Assembly: GCA_963668605.1 (NCBI GenBank)
Contig: OY764903.1
Location: 4,092,001 to 4,156,000 of the forward strand
Length of the DNA stretch: 64,000 nucleotides
Origin: G963668605 sp963668605
GTDB taxonomy: Bacteria > Acidobacteriota > Terriglobia > Bryobacterales > Bryobacteraceae
Reading direction: 5' to 3'
Part shown: piece after piece, positions 41,888 to 51,372 of the stretch
Layout: every line of letters starts with the position of its first letter
How positions within the stretch are numbered: position 1 is the first letter of the stretch
Position numbers and translations under genes: made by a program
Notes under the pieces: generated by a model
What the model saw: the letters and a program-made list of their open reading frames with translations, nothing else
What the model was told of the DNA's origin: nothing
Databases searched by the model: none

Positions 41888-44800
41888 GTGAAACCTGTAT
41901 TCTGGCAATCCCTCGTTGCGATACTGCTGAGTGCGTGCGCCGTGTTTGCGCAAGGTACCACGGCTCAAATCGTTGGCCGGATTTTCGACCCGTCGGGTAG
42001 CGCGGTTCCTGGCGCGCTGATCAAAGTCACCAATGTGGACAACGGGAGCGCGCGGGAGGCCCAGAGCAATGATTCCGGATCGTACGTGCTTCCGCTCCTG
42101 CTCCCAGGCAACTATCGGCTCATGATCACCAAAGATGGATTCCGACCTGTCAGCCGGACCGGCATCACTCTTCTGGTGGATCAGGTGGTGCGCATCGATC
42201 AGGAGCTGGAACTCGGCTCGATCGCCCAGGAAGTGCAGGTGAGCGCCACCGCGGCCGCGCTCGAACAGGACACCTCGGCACTCGGCCAGATCGTGGATAG
42301 CTCCAAACTTCAAAGCATGCCCCTGAATGGCCGCAGTACGTTCCGGCTGGTCCAGTTGACACCCGGAGTATTGAGTACTCCATCGGCAAGCGGCCAATTC
42401 GGCGACGTTCCGGTGAACACGGTCTTCGACTCGAGTTTCTCTGTCAACGGAGGGCGGCACGGCAGCAATGAGATTCTGGTGGACGGCGTGCCGGCTACTT
42501 CCGGCTTTCTGAACCAGATCACCACCATTCCCTCAGTGGAGGCGACTCAGGAGTTCAAAGTGCAGAGCAGCGGAATGTCAGCCGAGTATGGCCGCTTTGG
42601 CGGCGGCGTGATGAACGTGTCCACGCGATCCGGCACAAACCAACTGCACGGGTCGATGTTCGAGTTCCTGCGCAACAGCGCGCTCGATGCCAACGAATTC
42701 TTCAACAATCGGGCAGGCCGGCAGAAGCCCCCGTTCCGCATGAACCAATTCGGATTCGCGGCCGGCGGCCCGGTCTGGCTGGGTAAGCTGTACGATGGCC
42801 GCAACCGGACGTTTTTCTTTGGCGATTACCAGGGCACCCGCTGGACCCGCGGCGACGTCTTCTCGGCAAGTGTCCCCACCGCACTGGAACGAACCGCCGA
42901 TTTCTCGCGCTCACTCGATAACCAGGGCCGCATGATCAACGTATTCGATCCGACGACAACGCGGCGGGATCCGGCCAACGCCGCACAATTTATCCGTTCG
43001 CCGTTTCCGGGGAACCGCATCCCGGATTCGCGGATGGATCCGGTCGGCAAAGCCATCGTGGGGTTCTACCCGGCGCCCACTTCCGCCGGTGACCCGCTCA
43101 CGCAGTTGAACAACTTCGGCAGCAATGCGGCGCGGACTGTCAATGTGAATCAAGGCAGCATACGCATCGATCACAACTTCTCAGAGCGGTACCGTGTATT
43201 TGGACGATACGCCCGTGTCGGAACAGATCTGGCACAGCCCGACTATTTCGGCAACGAGGCGACAGGAGGCGCCGGAGCGGCCGGACGCACACCGTTCCAC
43301 CAACAGACGGCCGGGTTTGACCAGAGCATCATCCTGAATCCTCAGACTGTGCTGAGCGTGCGGTTCGGCTTTGCACGTTGGTACCAGTTGCGGGCCACGC
43401 GTGGATATGGATTCGACCAGAAAAAGCTCGGGTTACCCGCGTCGCTGGTCAGCCAGTTTCAAATCCCGGTGTTCCCGAGCATGGCCATCGAAGGCTATGC
43501 AGCGATGGCGAATAACAACTACCTGAGCAACGGCAACGACACTTACAGCCTGCTGTCATCCGTGTCCCTTCTGCGTGGAAAGCACAACTTGAAGATCGGC
43601 GGCGACGTGCGGCAACGCCGGCTGAATTTCTTCCAACTTGTGAACGGGGGCGGCGGGTACACCATCAATCGCGTGCTCACGCGCGGACCGAACCCGAACG
43701 TCGTGGCCGCAAATGCGGGCCACGCCATCGCGAGTCTGCTGCTGGGGGTCGGCAGTGGAACTGTGAACATGGCCGCTGGGAACTCACTGTTGCAGTGGTA
43801 CACGGCAGGATACGTCCAGGATGACATCCGTGTATCCACGCGCCTGACACTGAACCTCGGCTTGCGCTACGAAACGGAGAGTCCGTTCACGGAACGCCGC
43901 AATCAGCTTGCCTGGTTCGATACGGCCGTCGCCAGTCCGGTGACGAATACGCAGTTTCCGAAGCTTCTGGGCGGATTGGATTTCTCAAAGCCCGGCTCCC
44001 GCCACATTTTTAACTGGGACCGCAACAACATTTCGCCGCGCGCTGGCCTGGCGTTTACGCTCAATCAGAAAACCGTGCTGCGCGCAGGTGCAGGGCTCTT
44101 CTACGCCACACCGGAATATGCGACAAACGCCACAGGTTTCACGCCCGACGCTGGTTTCAGCTCCGTCACGCAATTCGTCGGCTCGCTCGACAATCTCACG
44201 CCATTCGACTATTTGCAGAACCCCTTCCCAAGCGGGCTGCAGCAGCCATCACGCCAGACGCTGGGCGCGGCAACGCAGTTAGGACAATCGCTGAACCTGT
44301 GGGACGCTCGGATTCGCACGCCCTACTCGATTCAATGGAATCTCAATATCCAGAGGCAGTTGCCCGGCGCGCTGCTGGTCGACGCCGCTTATTCGGCCAA
44401 CCGCGGCGTCGCGCTATCGAGGCAGTTTGACATTGACGCCCTCGATCCCAAATTCCTCAGCCTCGGGACGGGCCTGCAGCAGCTCGTGAGCAATCCCTTC
44501 GCGGGGAAGATCACAAGCGGCTCCCTGGCGCAGGCCCAGGTTCAGGCGCGACAGTTGCTGCTGCCATATCCACAGTTCACCGGTGTGACGCTGGTGAACT
44601 CCACAATTGGCAACTCCATCTACCACTCGTTCCAAATCAAGCTTGAACGCAGGTTGAGCAGAGGAGCGGGCTTCCTGCTGGCTTATACGGCCGGCAAGCT
44701 GATCTCGGATGTGCCGAACAGCCTCGGCACCGTGGGCACGCAGCAGAACAACGCAGTGGCCGTGCAAAATCCCTACGATCTGCGCAGTGAGCGATCCGTT

Positions 44801-45361
44801 GCCGGCATGGATGTTTCACAGTCATTCACACTGAGCGGCGTCTTCGAATTGCCCTTCGGCCCCAATCAGCGTTGGCTCAGCAACGTGAAGGGCTTCGCCG
44901 CCCGATTCATCCAGGGATGGCAACTCAACGGGATCACCACCTACCGCACAGGTTTCCCGTTGGTGGTCACTGTGCCCGCCGTGCCGGGAGGCGGCAATCG
45001 CCCGAACAGCACAGGCCGCAGTTCCGGCCTGAGCAATGATCGCTCCCGCGCCGAGAAGATTGATCGCTGGTTCGATACCTCTGCGTTCACCATTCCAGCC
45101 GCCTTCACTTTTGGGAACGTTTCACGCACACTTCCGGATGTACGCGGCCCGGCAATGCTAAATTTCGATGTATCGTTGTTTAAGAACACGCGACTGACGG
45201 AGCGGGTAATGCTGCAGTTCCGCGCCGAGTCATTCAACGTGGCCAATGCCCCGCACTTCTGGTTGCCCAACACCGCCCTCGGAAACCTGCAGGCGGGACG
45301 CATCACGGAAACCACGGCACTGCCGCGAGTGAATCAACTGGCTCTGAAACTAATATTCTAA
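41888..45361 (+). CDS. Oar-like TonB-dependent outer-membrane receptor
   Basis: 1157 aa, GTG start with AGGAG eight bases upstream. Signal peptide (LVAILLSACAVFA), then a carboxypeptidase-regulatory-like domain (AQIVGRIFDPSGSAVPGALI, residues about 25-110), a plug (LGQIVDSSKLQSMPLNGRST ... VDGVPATSGFLNQI) and a large beta-barrel ending in an aromatic residue (LALKLIF). This architecture is greatly expanded in Acidobacteria and is thought to import oligosaccharides or other large nutrients. The sulfatase gene begins at the very next base after its stop, suggesting that sulfated glycans are the cargo. Confidence 0.93.
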   Translation: MKPVFWQSLVAILLSACAVFAQGTTAQIVGRIFDPSGSAVPGALIKVTNVDNGSAREAQSNDSGSYVLPLLLPGNYRLMITKDGFRPVSRTGITLLVDQVVRIDQELELGSIAQEVQVSATAAALEQDTSALGQIVDSSKLQSMPLNGRSTFRLVQLTPGVLSTPSASGQFGDVPVNTVFDSSFSVNGGRHGSNEILVDGVPATSGFLNQITTIPSVEATQEFKVQSSGMSAEYGRFGGGVMNVSTRSGTNQLHGSMFEFLRNSALDANEFFNNRAGRQKPPFRMNQFGFAAGGPVWLGKLYDGRNRTFFFGDYQGTRWTRGDVFSASVPTALERTADFSRSLDNQGRMINVFDPTTTRRDPANAAQFIRSPFPGNRIPDSRMDPVGKAIVGFYPAPTSAGDPLTQLNNFGSNAARTVNVNQGSIRIDHNFSERYRVFGRYARVGTDLAQPDYFGNEATGGAGAAGRTPFHQQTAGFDQSIILNPQTVLSVRFGFARWYQLRATRGYGFDQKKLGLPASLVSQFQIPVFPSMAIEGYAAMANNNYLSNGNDTYSLLSSVSLLRGKHNLKIGGDVRQRRLNFFQLVNGGGGYTINRVLTRGPNPNVVAANAGHAIASLLLGVGSGTVNMAAGNSLLQWYTAGYVQDDIRVSTRLTLNLGLRYETESPFTERRNQLAWFDTAVASPVTNTQFPKLLGGLDFSKPGSRHIFNWDRNNISPRAGLAFTLNQKTVLRAGAGLFYATPEYATNATGFTPDAGFSSVTQFVGSLDNLTPFDYLQNPFPSGLQQPSRQTLGAATQLGQSLNLWDARIRTPYSIQWNLNIQRQLPGALLVDAAYSANRGVALSRQFDIDALDPKFLSLGTGLQQLVSNPFAGKITSGSLAQAQVQARQLLLPYPQFTGVTLVNSTIGNSIYHSFQIKLERRLSRGAGFLLAYTAGKLISDVPNSLGTVGTQQNNAVAVQNPYDLRSERSVAGMDVSQSFTLSGVFELPFGPNQRWLSNVKGFAARFIQGWQLNGITTYRTGFPLVVTVPAVPGGGNRPNSTGRSSGLSNDRSRAEKIDRWFDTSAFTIPAAFTFGNVSRTLPDVRGPAMLNFDVSLFKNTRLTERVMLQFRAESFNVANAPHFWLPNTALGNLQAGRITETTALPRVNQLALKLIF

Positions 45362-46918
45362 ATGACCACACGAAGAGGCTTCCTGCAGACCCTGGGAGTA
45401 GCGGCGCAATCAGGTCCGCACACCGCAACGCGCCCGAACATTTTGCTTGTGATGACAGACCAGCATCGGGCTGGACTGACGCGGGGTTCGGGCTTCGCTC
45501 TCGACACCATGCCCGCTGTCGACCGGCTGGCGTCGGGTGGGGTCGGATTTGATCGTGCCTACGCAACAGCCCCGCTCTGTGTTCCGAGCCGCGTCAGCAT
45601 GTTGACCGGGCGTTGGCCGCACGCCCATCGCATCCGCGAGAACGCCGGCGTGAATCATGTTTTTTTTGAGAAGGACCTCTTCCAGATCGCGCGCGAGAAC
45701 GGCTACCGGATCGGCCTCGCAGGTAAAAACCACTCACACGTCACGCCGGAGAGGCTCGACTTCTGCCGGCTCTACAGTCACGCTGGTGGTTGGAAGGCGC
45801 CGAACGCTACGGCCGCCATCCACGAGTACGATGCCTGGCTTGCCAATCTGAATTCGCACCTTTCGGAAAAACCGAGTCCATTCCCCCTGGAGGCACAACT
45901 TCCCTATCGCATCGTGTCCGATGCCTCGGAGTTCTTGGATAATGCCGGGCAACAGCCATTTCTCCTCTGGGTGAGTTTCCCGGAACCGCATCCGCCATAC
46001 CAGACACCGCAGCCGTATTACGACATGTTCCCCCCGGAGACGGTGCCGACGTCCGATCCGGGACCGGAAGCACTCGCGAAAAAGAGCTTCAAATACCGAT
46101 GGTTTCGCGCCCTTCAGGAATATGTGACCCCAGGGTCGGACGAGCAAGAGCGGCGCATGCAATCCGTCTATCTCGGTACGCTGCGTCTCATCGATGACCA
46201 GATCGGCAGACTGCTGACCCACCTCGAGCGGCGCAAACTGCTGGCAAATACGATTGTGATATTCACGGCGGACCACGGCGACTACTTCGGCGAGTATGGG
46301 TTGTGGCGCAAGGGCGTCGAAATGCCGGAGTCGCTCATTCGGATTCCAATGATCTGGTCGGGCTGGGGCATTAAAGGAGGCAACTCGCGGCACCAAGCCC
46401 ATGTATCGAACGCGGACATCATGCCAACCCTGTGCGAAGCCATGGGGACGCCGCTTCCGAAGGGGACGCAAGGCCGCAGCCTGTGGCCGTTGCTCACCGG
46501 CCGCGCTTACCCACAGGAGGAGTTCCGTAGCGTCTACGCCGAGGTCGGCATCGGCGGGTTGCACTACGATGAACGTGACAACCCGTCGTTTGAGATTGCC
46601 CTGACGCGGCGCGAAGGTTCGCGGCTGTCGTTTGACGGTCTCAATGAAGTGACCCAAAGCGGCTTCCAGAAGATGGTCCGGATGGGCGATTGGAAGCTAT
46701 TGTTCGACATGATGGGCGCAGGGCAGTTGTATAACCTGGCCGTTGACCCATACGAACTGAACAACCGATACGGCGATCCTGCAGTGGCCGTGCATCAGAT
46801 GCGGCTCCTCGAGGAGTTGCTGACATGGAACATCCGCACCCAGGATTCACTGCCCACTGCTCGTTATCGAACGAAGTGGGCCGAAAGGAATTGGTACGCA
46901 CCCTACCGGCGGCGTTAG
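45362..46918 (+). CDS. Sulfatase (formylglycine-dependent arylsulfatase family)
   Basis: 518 aa. A twin-arginine-like signal (TTRRGFLQTLGVAA) is followed by RPNILLVMTDQHR with metal-binding Asp, and the sulfatase signature CVPSRVSMLTGRWPH, where Cys73 would be converted to formylglycine. The second metal site is in IFTADHGDYFGEYGLWRKG. It should hydrolyse sulfate esters on glycans outside the cytoplasm and needs a formylglycine-generating enzyme, not seen here. The ATG directly abuts the receptor's TAA (zero spacing), indicating translational coupling. Confidence 0.93.
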   Translation: MTTRRGFLQTLGVAAQSGPHTATRPNILLVMTDQHRAGLTRGSGFALDTMPAVDRLASGGVGFDRAYATAPLCVPSRVSMLTGRWPHAHRIRENAGVNHVFFEKDLFQIARENGYRIGLAGKNHSHVTPERLDFCRLYSHAGGWKAPNATAAIHEYDAWLANLNSHLSEKPSPFPLEAQLPYRIVSDASEFLDNAGQQPFLLWVSFPEPHPPYQTPQPYYDMFPPETVPTSDPGPEALAKKSFKYRWFRALQEYVTPGSDEQERRMQSVYLGTLRLIDDQIGRLLTHLERRKLLANTIVIFTADHGDYFGEYGLWRKGVEMPESLIRIPMIWSGWGIKGGNSRHQAHVSNADIMPTLCEAMGTPLPKGTQGRSLWPLLTGRAYPQEEFRSVYAEVGIGGLHYDERDNPSFEIALTRREGSRLSFDGLNEVTQSGFQKMVRMGDWKLLFDMMGAGQLYNLAVDPYELNNRYGDPAVAVHQMRLLEELLTWNIRTQDSLPTARYRTKWAERNWYAPYRRR

Positions 46919-46994
46919 GTTCCGGTCGCGGTAGAGACTATCGAGGCTCACCTCCTGCTCCGTTGATTCCCCGTTGCCTCGTTCACGCAGTTGG

Positions 46995-47265
46995 TTGGAA
47001 GCGTCATGCCGTACAGCAGCATTATTGCTCCCGCGCCTTGGAATGCGTAATCCTCGGCACGATCTCAGGACTGATGGGCGGAGCGCTCGCCACCGGATTC
47101 TCACGCTTGCTGCTCACGCAATTGCTCGACGCCAAATTCCACATCGAGGTTCTCCCGCTCCTCGCGACCATTCTCATGACCGCGAGCCTTGCGCTGGCTA
47201 CGGGATGGCTCGCGCCGCTGCGAATCCTGCGCCAGCGTCCGCTTGAAGTTCTGCGCGACGAATAG
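46995..47265 (+). pseudogene. Chimeric remnant: tesA fragment joined to permease 3' end
   Basis: Bases 46995-47047 match the tesA region at about 31791-31842 (TGGAAGCGTCATGCCG ... CCTGGAATGCGT, same orientation). They then run straight into a copy of the permease end from about 35319, coding LGTISGLMGGALATGFSRL through LEVLRDE and the shared trailer TAGAGCTTGGGCC. The order and orientation are those of the tesA-ybbA-ybbP locus with about 3.5 kb missing between the two points. The rest of the gap from 46919 to 47334 shows no gene. Confidence 0.85.
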
Positions 47266-47334
47266 AGCTTGGGCCGAGCCACCGCTGCCGTCAGCAAAGT
47301 CTCCGTTGAGTCGGCTCGCTGGGCGTTGTCCTTG

Positions 47335-50300
47335 TCAGAAGGACAAACGCAGAGCGAGTTGAATGCGCCGGGCCGCGTTCGCACCCGTGAACTCGCCAAA
47401 ACGCGCGTTTACCTGCCTGCCGGCGGCATCGAACCGTGTCGCCGTATCCAAGGCGTTGAACTGCGTGTGATTGAAGGCATTGTATGCCTCACAGCGGAAC
47501 TGCAGTTTGGCCCGGTCGGTGGGGAGCAGAATGTTCTTGAACAGGGAAATGTCCCAGTTATTGGTCCCCGGTCCTCGAATCAGGCTGCTCGAGGCGTTGC
47601 CGATGGTGCCCACCGCAGGCGCCTGGAAGGCTTCGGTGTTGAAATTGCGGCTGAACGTGCGTTCGCTCTTCGGGATTACCGGATTCTGTACGAGATTCAC
47701 TCGCGCACCATCCGTTGGCGATCCGGTAGTGTCCACCGAGTTCACGAAGCCCAGTCCGATACCCAGCGGAGCGCCGCTGATGAAGTTCACGATACCCGAC
47801 ACCTGCCATCCGTCCAGGGCAGCCTTGACCGCGACATTCTTCCAGAGCCGGCTCGCCTGAGGGACAGCCCATGTCCAGTGGACCGTCAGGGCATGCGTGC
47901 GATCGAAGCCGGCGAGCCCGTAGTTCCACACCCTTGGACTGATAAGGTTGCTGACGGCGGCGGAGTCTGTGTCACCGTAATTCATGGCCTTCGACCAGGT
48001 CCACGATGCTCCGTACTGAAGGCCTTTCGCGAAACGCCGGTTGACGGTCACTTGCATCGAGTGGTAACTCGAGTTGCCAGCGTACTCGAGCAGGCTGATG
48101 TCGTTGTAGCCGACGTAAGGCCTCAGGAACGCCGCTGGCAGAGGCTTTCCAGGACTCGATGGATCCTGATTCTCCGGCCGGAAATTAGCTCCGAACGGGA
48201 TCGAGTTGAGATTCCGCGTCTGCATCAGGTGACGGCCCAGCGAGCCGACATAAGACACATCGACAACGGTCCCGAACCCCACGTTACGCTGGATTCCAAA
48301 GTTGAAATTCATGACGCGCGACAGCGGCCAATTGCTAGTCATGGCCCCGGTCGCAAACGGGAAAAGGACGCCGGGCGAGTTGATAAACGTGTCCAGGTTG
48401 CCGTAGTAAATCGTGGGATCAATCCGCATCGGCGGATTGCTCCAGGTTCCCAGCACCGACTCGCGTTGCCTGTAGAACACTCCGAACCCACCGCGGATCG
48501 CTGTTTTCCCTTTACCGGATGGATCATAGGCAAATCCGAAGCGAGGCGCCGCCTTGAGACCCGTATTGGAACGCATGCCCTGCGGGTAGTTCTGGTTCTC
48601 CAGCAGGTTGACAGTACCGTTGTAGACATTACCGATGCCGGGTACGATAGCGCCGATAAACAACGCCGGATAGATCTCGCCTGTCACCGGATTGCGGCCA
48701 ACTCTGGTCTTCCCGCTCAGCGCCGGTTCGATCAGTCTGACGGACTTTGCCGGATCGAAAGTACCGGGAACCCACGCCGCCTCTTCGCGGCGGTAGCCAT
48801 GCCAGGGCTGTGCCCAACCGAAGCGAATTCCGTAGTCGAGCGTCAGTTTCCTGGTCACCTTCCAGTTGTCCTGCACGTACCACTCGATAATCGTCGAGCG
48901 CGCCTGCGTCCACGGCCGGGAAGTCGATTCCGTGTAGGAGGCAAAGTTTCCAACCATCGCGTTGGAGTAGGCGTAATTCGTGTCGTTCGGATTATTCACG
49001 TCGCGCCCGAAGTTGAAATTGCCGGCAAACACGCCGCTGTTCCCCTCGTAGTCCCGGGCCCGCTCGGCCTGGATGCCCGCCTTCAAAGAGTGTTGCGCAT
49101 AGTTCTTGCTGAGGGTACCGCTCCACGTAAACAGCGTGTCGCGGCCGCGCAGGGGAAAGCGCGCATCATAGGTGACCGCAGCAGGGTTTGTAACTCCACC
49201 GAAGCTGGATTGCGGGACCAGATTGAGCGGGTTATTCGCTGGGTTGAACTGCGGTATTGTTACGCCTGATTTCACCCGATTGATCCGGTCTACGTCCGCC
49301 TGGTTGAGCGGCGGGCCGTTTTCGCTTTGGCGCTGCAACCCTGCCGACACTTCCAGCACCGCGGACGGGCTCAATATGTGAGTCGCCGTGAGCACGCCGG
49401 ACCTGGCGTTGTTGACATACTTGCTCGGCAGCCAACCCCAGTTGCTCGAACCGCCGCCGACAGCCCAGCCACGCGGCTCATCCCACCAGTTGTTGAAACG
49501 GCCGTAGGCGCTCGTCTTCGACCCGATGTTGTAGTCTACTCTGACCACCTGATTGTGCTTGGGCACGTCGGTGCTCTCCTGCGCCTGATAGTTGTAGCGC
49601 CGCGCCGAGATCCCGACGTCAAGAAAATTGGGTAATGGGAGAAGATTCAAATAGCGCTGGCCGAGCACGTTGATCCGGCTGGCTGGAATCACGTTGCCGG
49701 GAAATGCCTGGCCGCTGAGAGGGTCGCGAATGACAATCAGAGCGCCATTCAAGTCCCGCGAATCAGTGAAGTTGCCGGCACGTTCCAACTGCGTCGGCAT
49801 CGTCACCTGCCGGATGGGCTGGGGACGCATCTCGCGCAATTCCTCTTCAGAAAAGAAGACAAATAACTTGTTGCGATCGCGGTTAAACTTGCCTGGAATG
49901 TAAATCGGCCCTCCAATGTTGCCGCCCGCGGTCGTGAAGCGGTAGCGCGCTTCGGGCAAGCCACCCCGGTTATTGAAGAAGCTGTTGGCGTTGAACATCT
50001 CGTGCCGTTTGTACCAGTACAACCCTCCGTGGAATTCCCGCGTTCCCGCCTTCGTGACGGCCTGGATGTTCACACCGGATGTGCGCCCAAACTCGGCCTG
50101 AAGGCTGCTCGTCAAAACCTTGACTTCGGAGACGCTATCAATGCTCAGGAATGCGAAGACACCTTGCCCATTGTTGAGATCCTGCACCGGCAGGCCATCA
50201 ATGAGGGTGCTGTTGGAATTCCCTCGGGAGCCCTGTACATAGAAGATCGCGCTCGCTCCGGAACCCTGCGTCTCCGACCGGATATTCGCAACCACGCCGG

Positions 50301-50799
50301 GCATCAACGTCGCCAGCACCGTGAACTCCCTGTTGATCACCGTCAGGTTCGCGACCTGAGAACTGTTCACGGTGCCAGATCGCTCGGCGGTCGCCGTCTG
50401 CACGGAAGCGCTCTGCGCGGTCACTGTCACGCTTTCGCTGAGTAATCCAAGCTCAAGCCGCACCTCTCCCAAGGAGAGCCGCTCGTTCGAGGAGAGGTTG
50501 ACGTTGATTTGTTCGTACTTCTTGAACCCTGGGTGCTCTATGGCAAGAGTGTACGACCCCGGGAGCACGCTGCTGAAAACGAAATTCCCGACGTGGTCGC
50601 TGCTGATTTGCCGCGTTGCCCCGGTTGCCACCAAAGTCAGCTTCATTTGAACATTTGGAATACCGGCGCCCGTGTTGTCGGCAACCGTTCCGACCACGGA
50701 ACCCGTAATCACCTGACTCCATAAGCTGGCCACAGGGAGCAACAGGGCTATCACAATTCGCGCCGTAATCAAGTGTCGGCAGATCATTATCGTAGTCAC
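47335..50799 (-). CDS. Oar-like TonB-dependent outer-membrane receptor
   Basis: 1154 aa. Signal peptide (LITARIVIALLLPVASLWS), carboxypeptidase-regulatory-like domain (ITGSVVGTVADNTGAGIPNV, residues about 30-120), plug (TLMPGVVANIRSE ... STLIDGLPVQDLNN) and a beta-barrel ending in the expected aromatic residue (LALRLSF). MICRHLI at 50787 is an alternative start. It is convergent with the sulfatase, separated from it by the permease remnant. The cargo is unknown. Confidence 0.93.
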   Translation of the reverse strand: MTTIMICRHLITARIVIALLLPVASLWSQVITGSVVGTVADNTGAGIPNVQMKLTLVATGATRQISSDHVGNFVFSSVLPGSYTLAIEHPGFKKYEQINVNLSSNERLSLGEVRLELGLLSESVTVTAQSASVQTATAERSGTVNSSQVANLTVINREFTVLATLMPGVVANIRSETQGSGASAIFYVQGSRGNSNSTLIDGLPVQDLNNGQGVFAFLSIDSVSEVKVLTSSLQAEFGRTSGVNIQAVTKAGTREFHGGLYWYKRHEMFNANSFFNNRGGLPEARYRFTTAGGNIGGPIYIPGKFNRDRNKLFVFFSEEELREMRPQPIRQVTMPTQLERAGNFTDSRDLNGALIVIRDPLSGQAFPGNVIPASRINVLGQRYLNLLPLPNFLDVGISARRYNYQAQESTDVPKHNQVVRVDYNIGSKTSAYGRFNNWWDEPRGWAVGGGSSNWGWLPSKYVNNARSGVLTATHILSPSAVLEVSAGLQRQSENGPPLNQADVDRINRVKSGVTIPQFNPANNPLNLVPQSSFGGVTNPAAVTYDARFPLRGRDTLFTWSGTLSKNYAQHSLKAGIQAERARDYEGNSGVFAGNFNFGRDVNNPNDTNYAYSNAMVGNFASYTESTSRPWTQARSTIIEWYVQDNWKVTRKLTLDYGIRFGWAQPWHGYRREEAAWVPGTFDPAKSVRLIEPALSGKTRVGRNPVTGEIYPALFIGAIVPGIGNVYNGTVNLLENQNYPQGMRSNTGLKAAPRFGFAYDPSGKGKTAIRGGFGVFYRQRESVLGTWSNPPMRIDPTIYYGNLDTFINSPGVLFPFATGAMTSNWPLSRVMNFNFGIQRNVGFGTVVDVSYVGSLGRHLMQTRNLNSIPFGANFRPENQDPSSPGKPLPAAFLRPYVGYNDISLLEYAGNSSYHSMQVTVNRRFAKGLQYGASWTWSKAMNYGDTDSAAVSNLISPRVWNYGLAGFDRTHALTVHWTWAVPQASRLWKNVAVKAALDGWQVSGIVNFISGAPLGIGLGFVNSVDTTGSPTDGARVNLVQNPVIPKSERTFSRNFNTEAFQAPAVGTIGNASSSLIRGPGTNNWDISLFKNILLPTDRAKLQFRCEAYNAFNHTQFNALDTATRFDAAGRQVNARFGEFTGANAARRIQLALRLSF

Positions 50800-51177
50800 C
50801 TATCCTCTGCCCCTGCTCTCGCCGGGGCACTTGCGAGTTTGCCTTTTCGGCCGCAAAACGTACAACGATTGCTTTAACGTTATCTCAGCTCAGAACATTA
50901 TCAGATCGCTGGCATATCGTCAAGGGAAAATTGAGGGAAACGCAGAAATCCGGGGCGGTTCCACGTCCGAAACGTCAGTGGATGAAAACGTCCACCTGAA
51001 CTGGCCCGACAAGGCCACAGCTTCCCAGATTCTGGATTCCGGCACCCGGTCATCGAGACAGGGATCGGTGATCCAGCTCACGTTGATATTGATCGATCTG
51101 GTGGGTGGTGGAGCTTATCTACGACGGACTCCTCGGTGAAAATCCGAAATGCTGTGCACCCGCGCATCGAAACTATT
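50800..51177. other. Intergenic stretch without a recognisable gene
   Basis: Lies between the receptor's start and the tail of the restriction endonuclease frame. A 102-codon plus-strand frame (50831-51139) has no recognisable motif and unusual composition. The receptor's promoter should be at the left end. The base composition is lower in GC than the neighbours, as in the adjacent restriction-modification operon, which suggests transferred DNA. Confidence 0.5.
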
Positions 51178-51372
51178 TCATGCTCCGCAACGCGCAGCTT
51201 CTGCCGCTATGTGCCCAGCGAAGGACGTGACAAGAGTCTTCAGGCTTGTCATTTCAGAGAGTTCGCTGTACTCACCGGTCGTGACCGCCGTCCTCGGCGA
51301 AGTGATCACGGCGGCCGTCGTGTAGAGTTGTTCCTGCACGAGCCTCTGACACAAAACGTCATAGCGCTTCAG
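51178..51372 (-). pseudogene. C-terminal part of the PaeR7I-like endonuclease, cut off by an in-frame TAA
   Basis: Directly after the TAA at 51373-51375 the same frame continues for 64 codons to a TGA at 51178: LKRYDVLCQRLVQEQLYTTA, then SPRTAVTTGEYSELSEMTSL and VTSFAGHIAAEAARCGA. This keeps codon character and reads as the natural C-terminus of the XhoI/PaeR7I family. Counting the TAA as one residue, the full frame would be 247 aa, close to the roughly 246 aa of PaeR7I. The single stop is thus a recent nonsense change or a sequencing error. Confidence 0.85.

Noticed and set aside
47269..49269. 666-codon open frame on the plus strand
   Set aside because: It is exactly antisense to the second TonB-dependent receptor, and has no motif; long shadow frames are common in GC-rich genes.
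50831..51139. 102-codon plus-strand frame
   Set aside because: No ribosome site that stands out, no recognisable motif, and it lies between a receptor promoter and an endonuclease tail; not supported as a gene.
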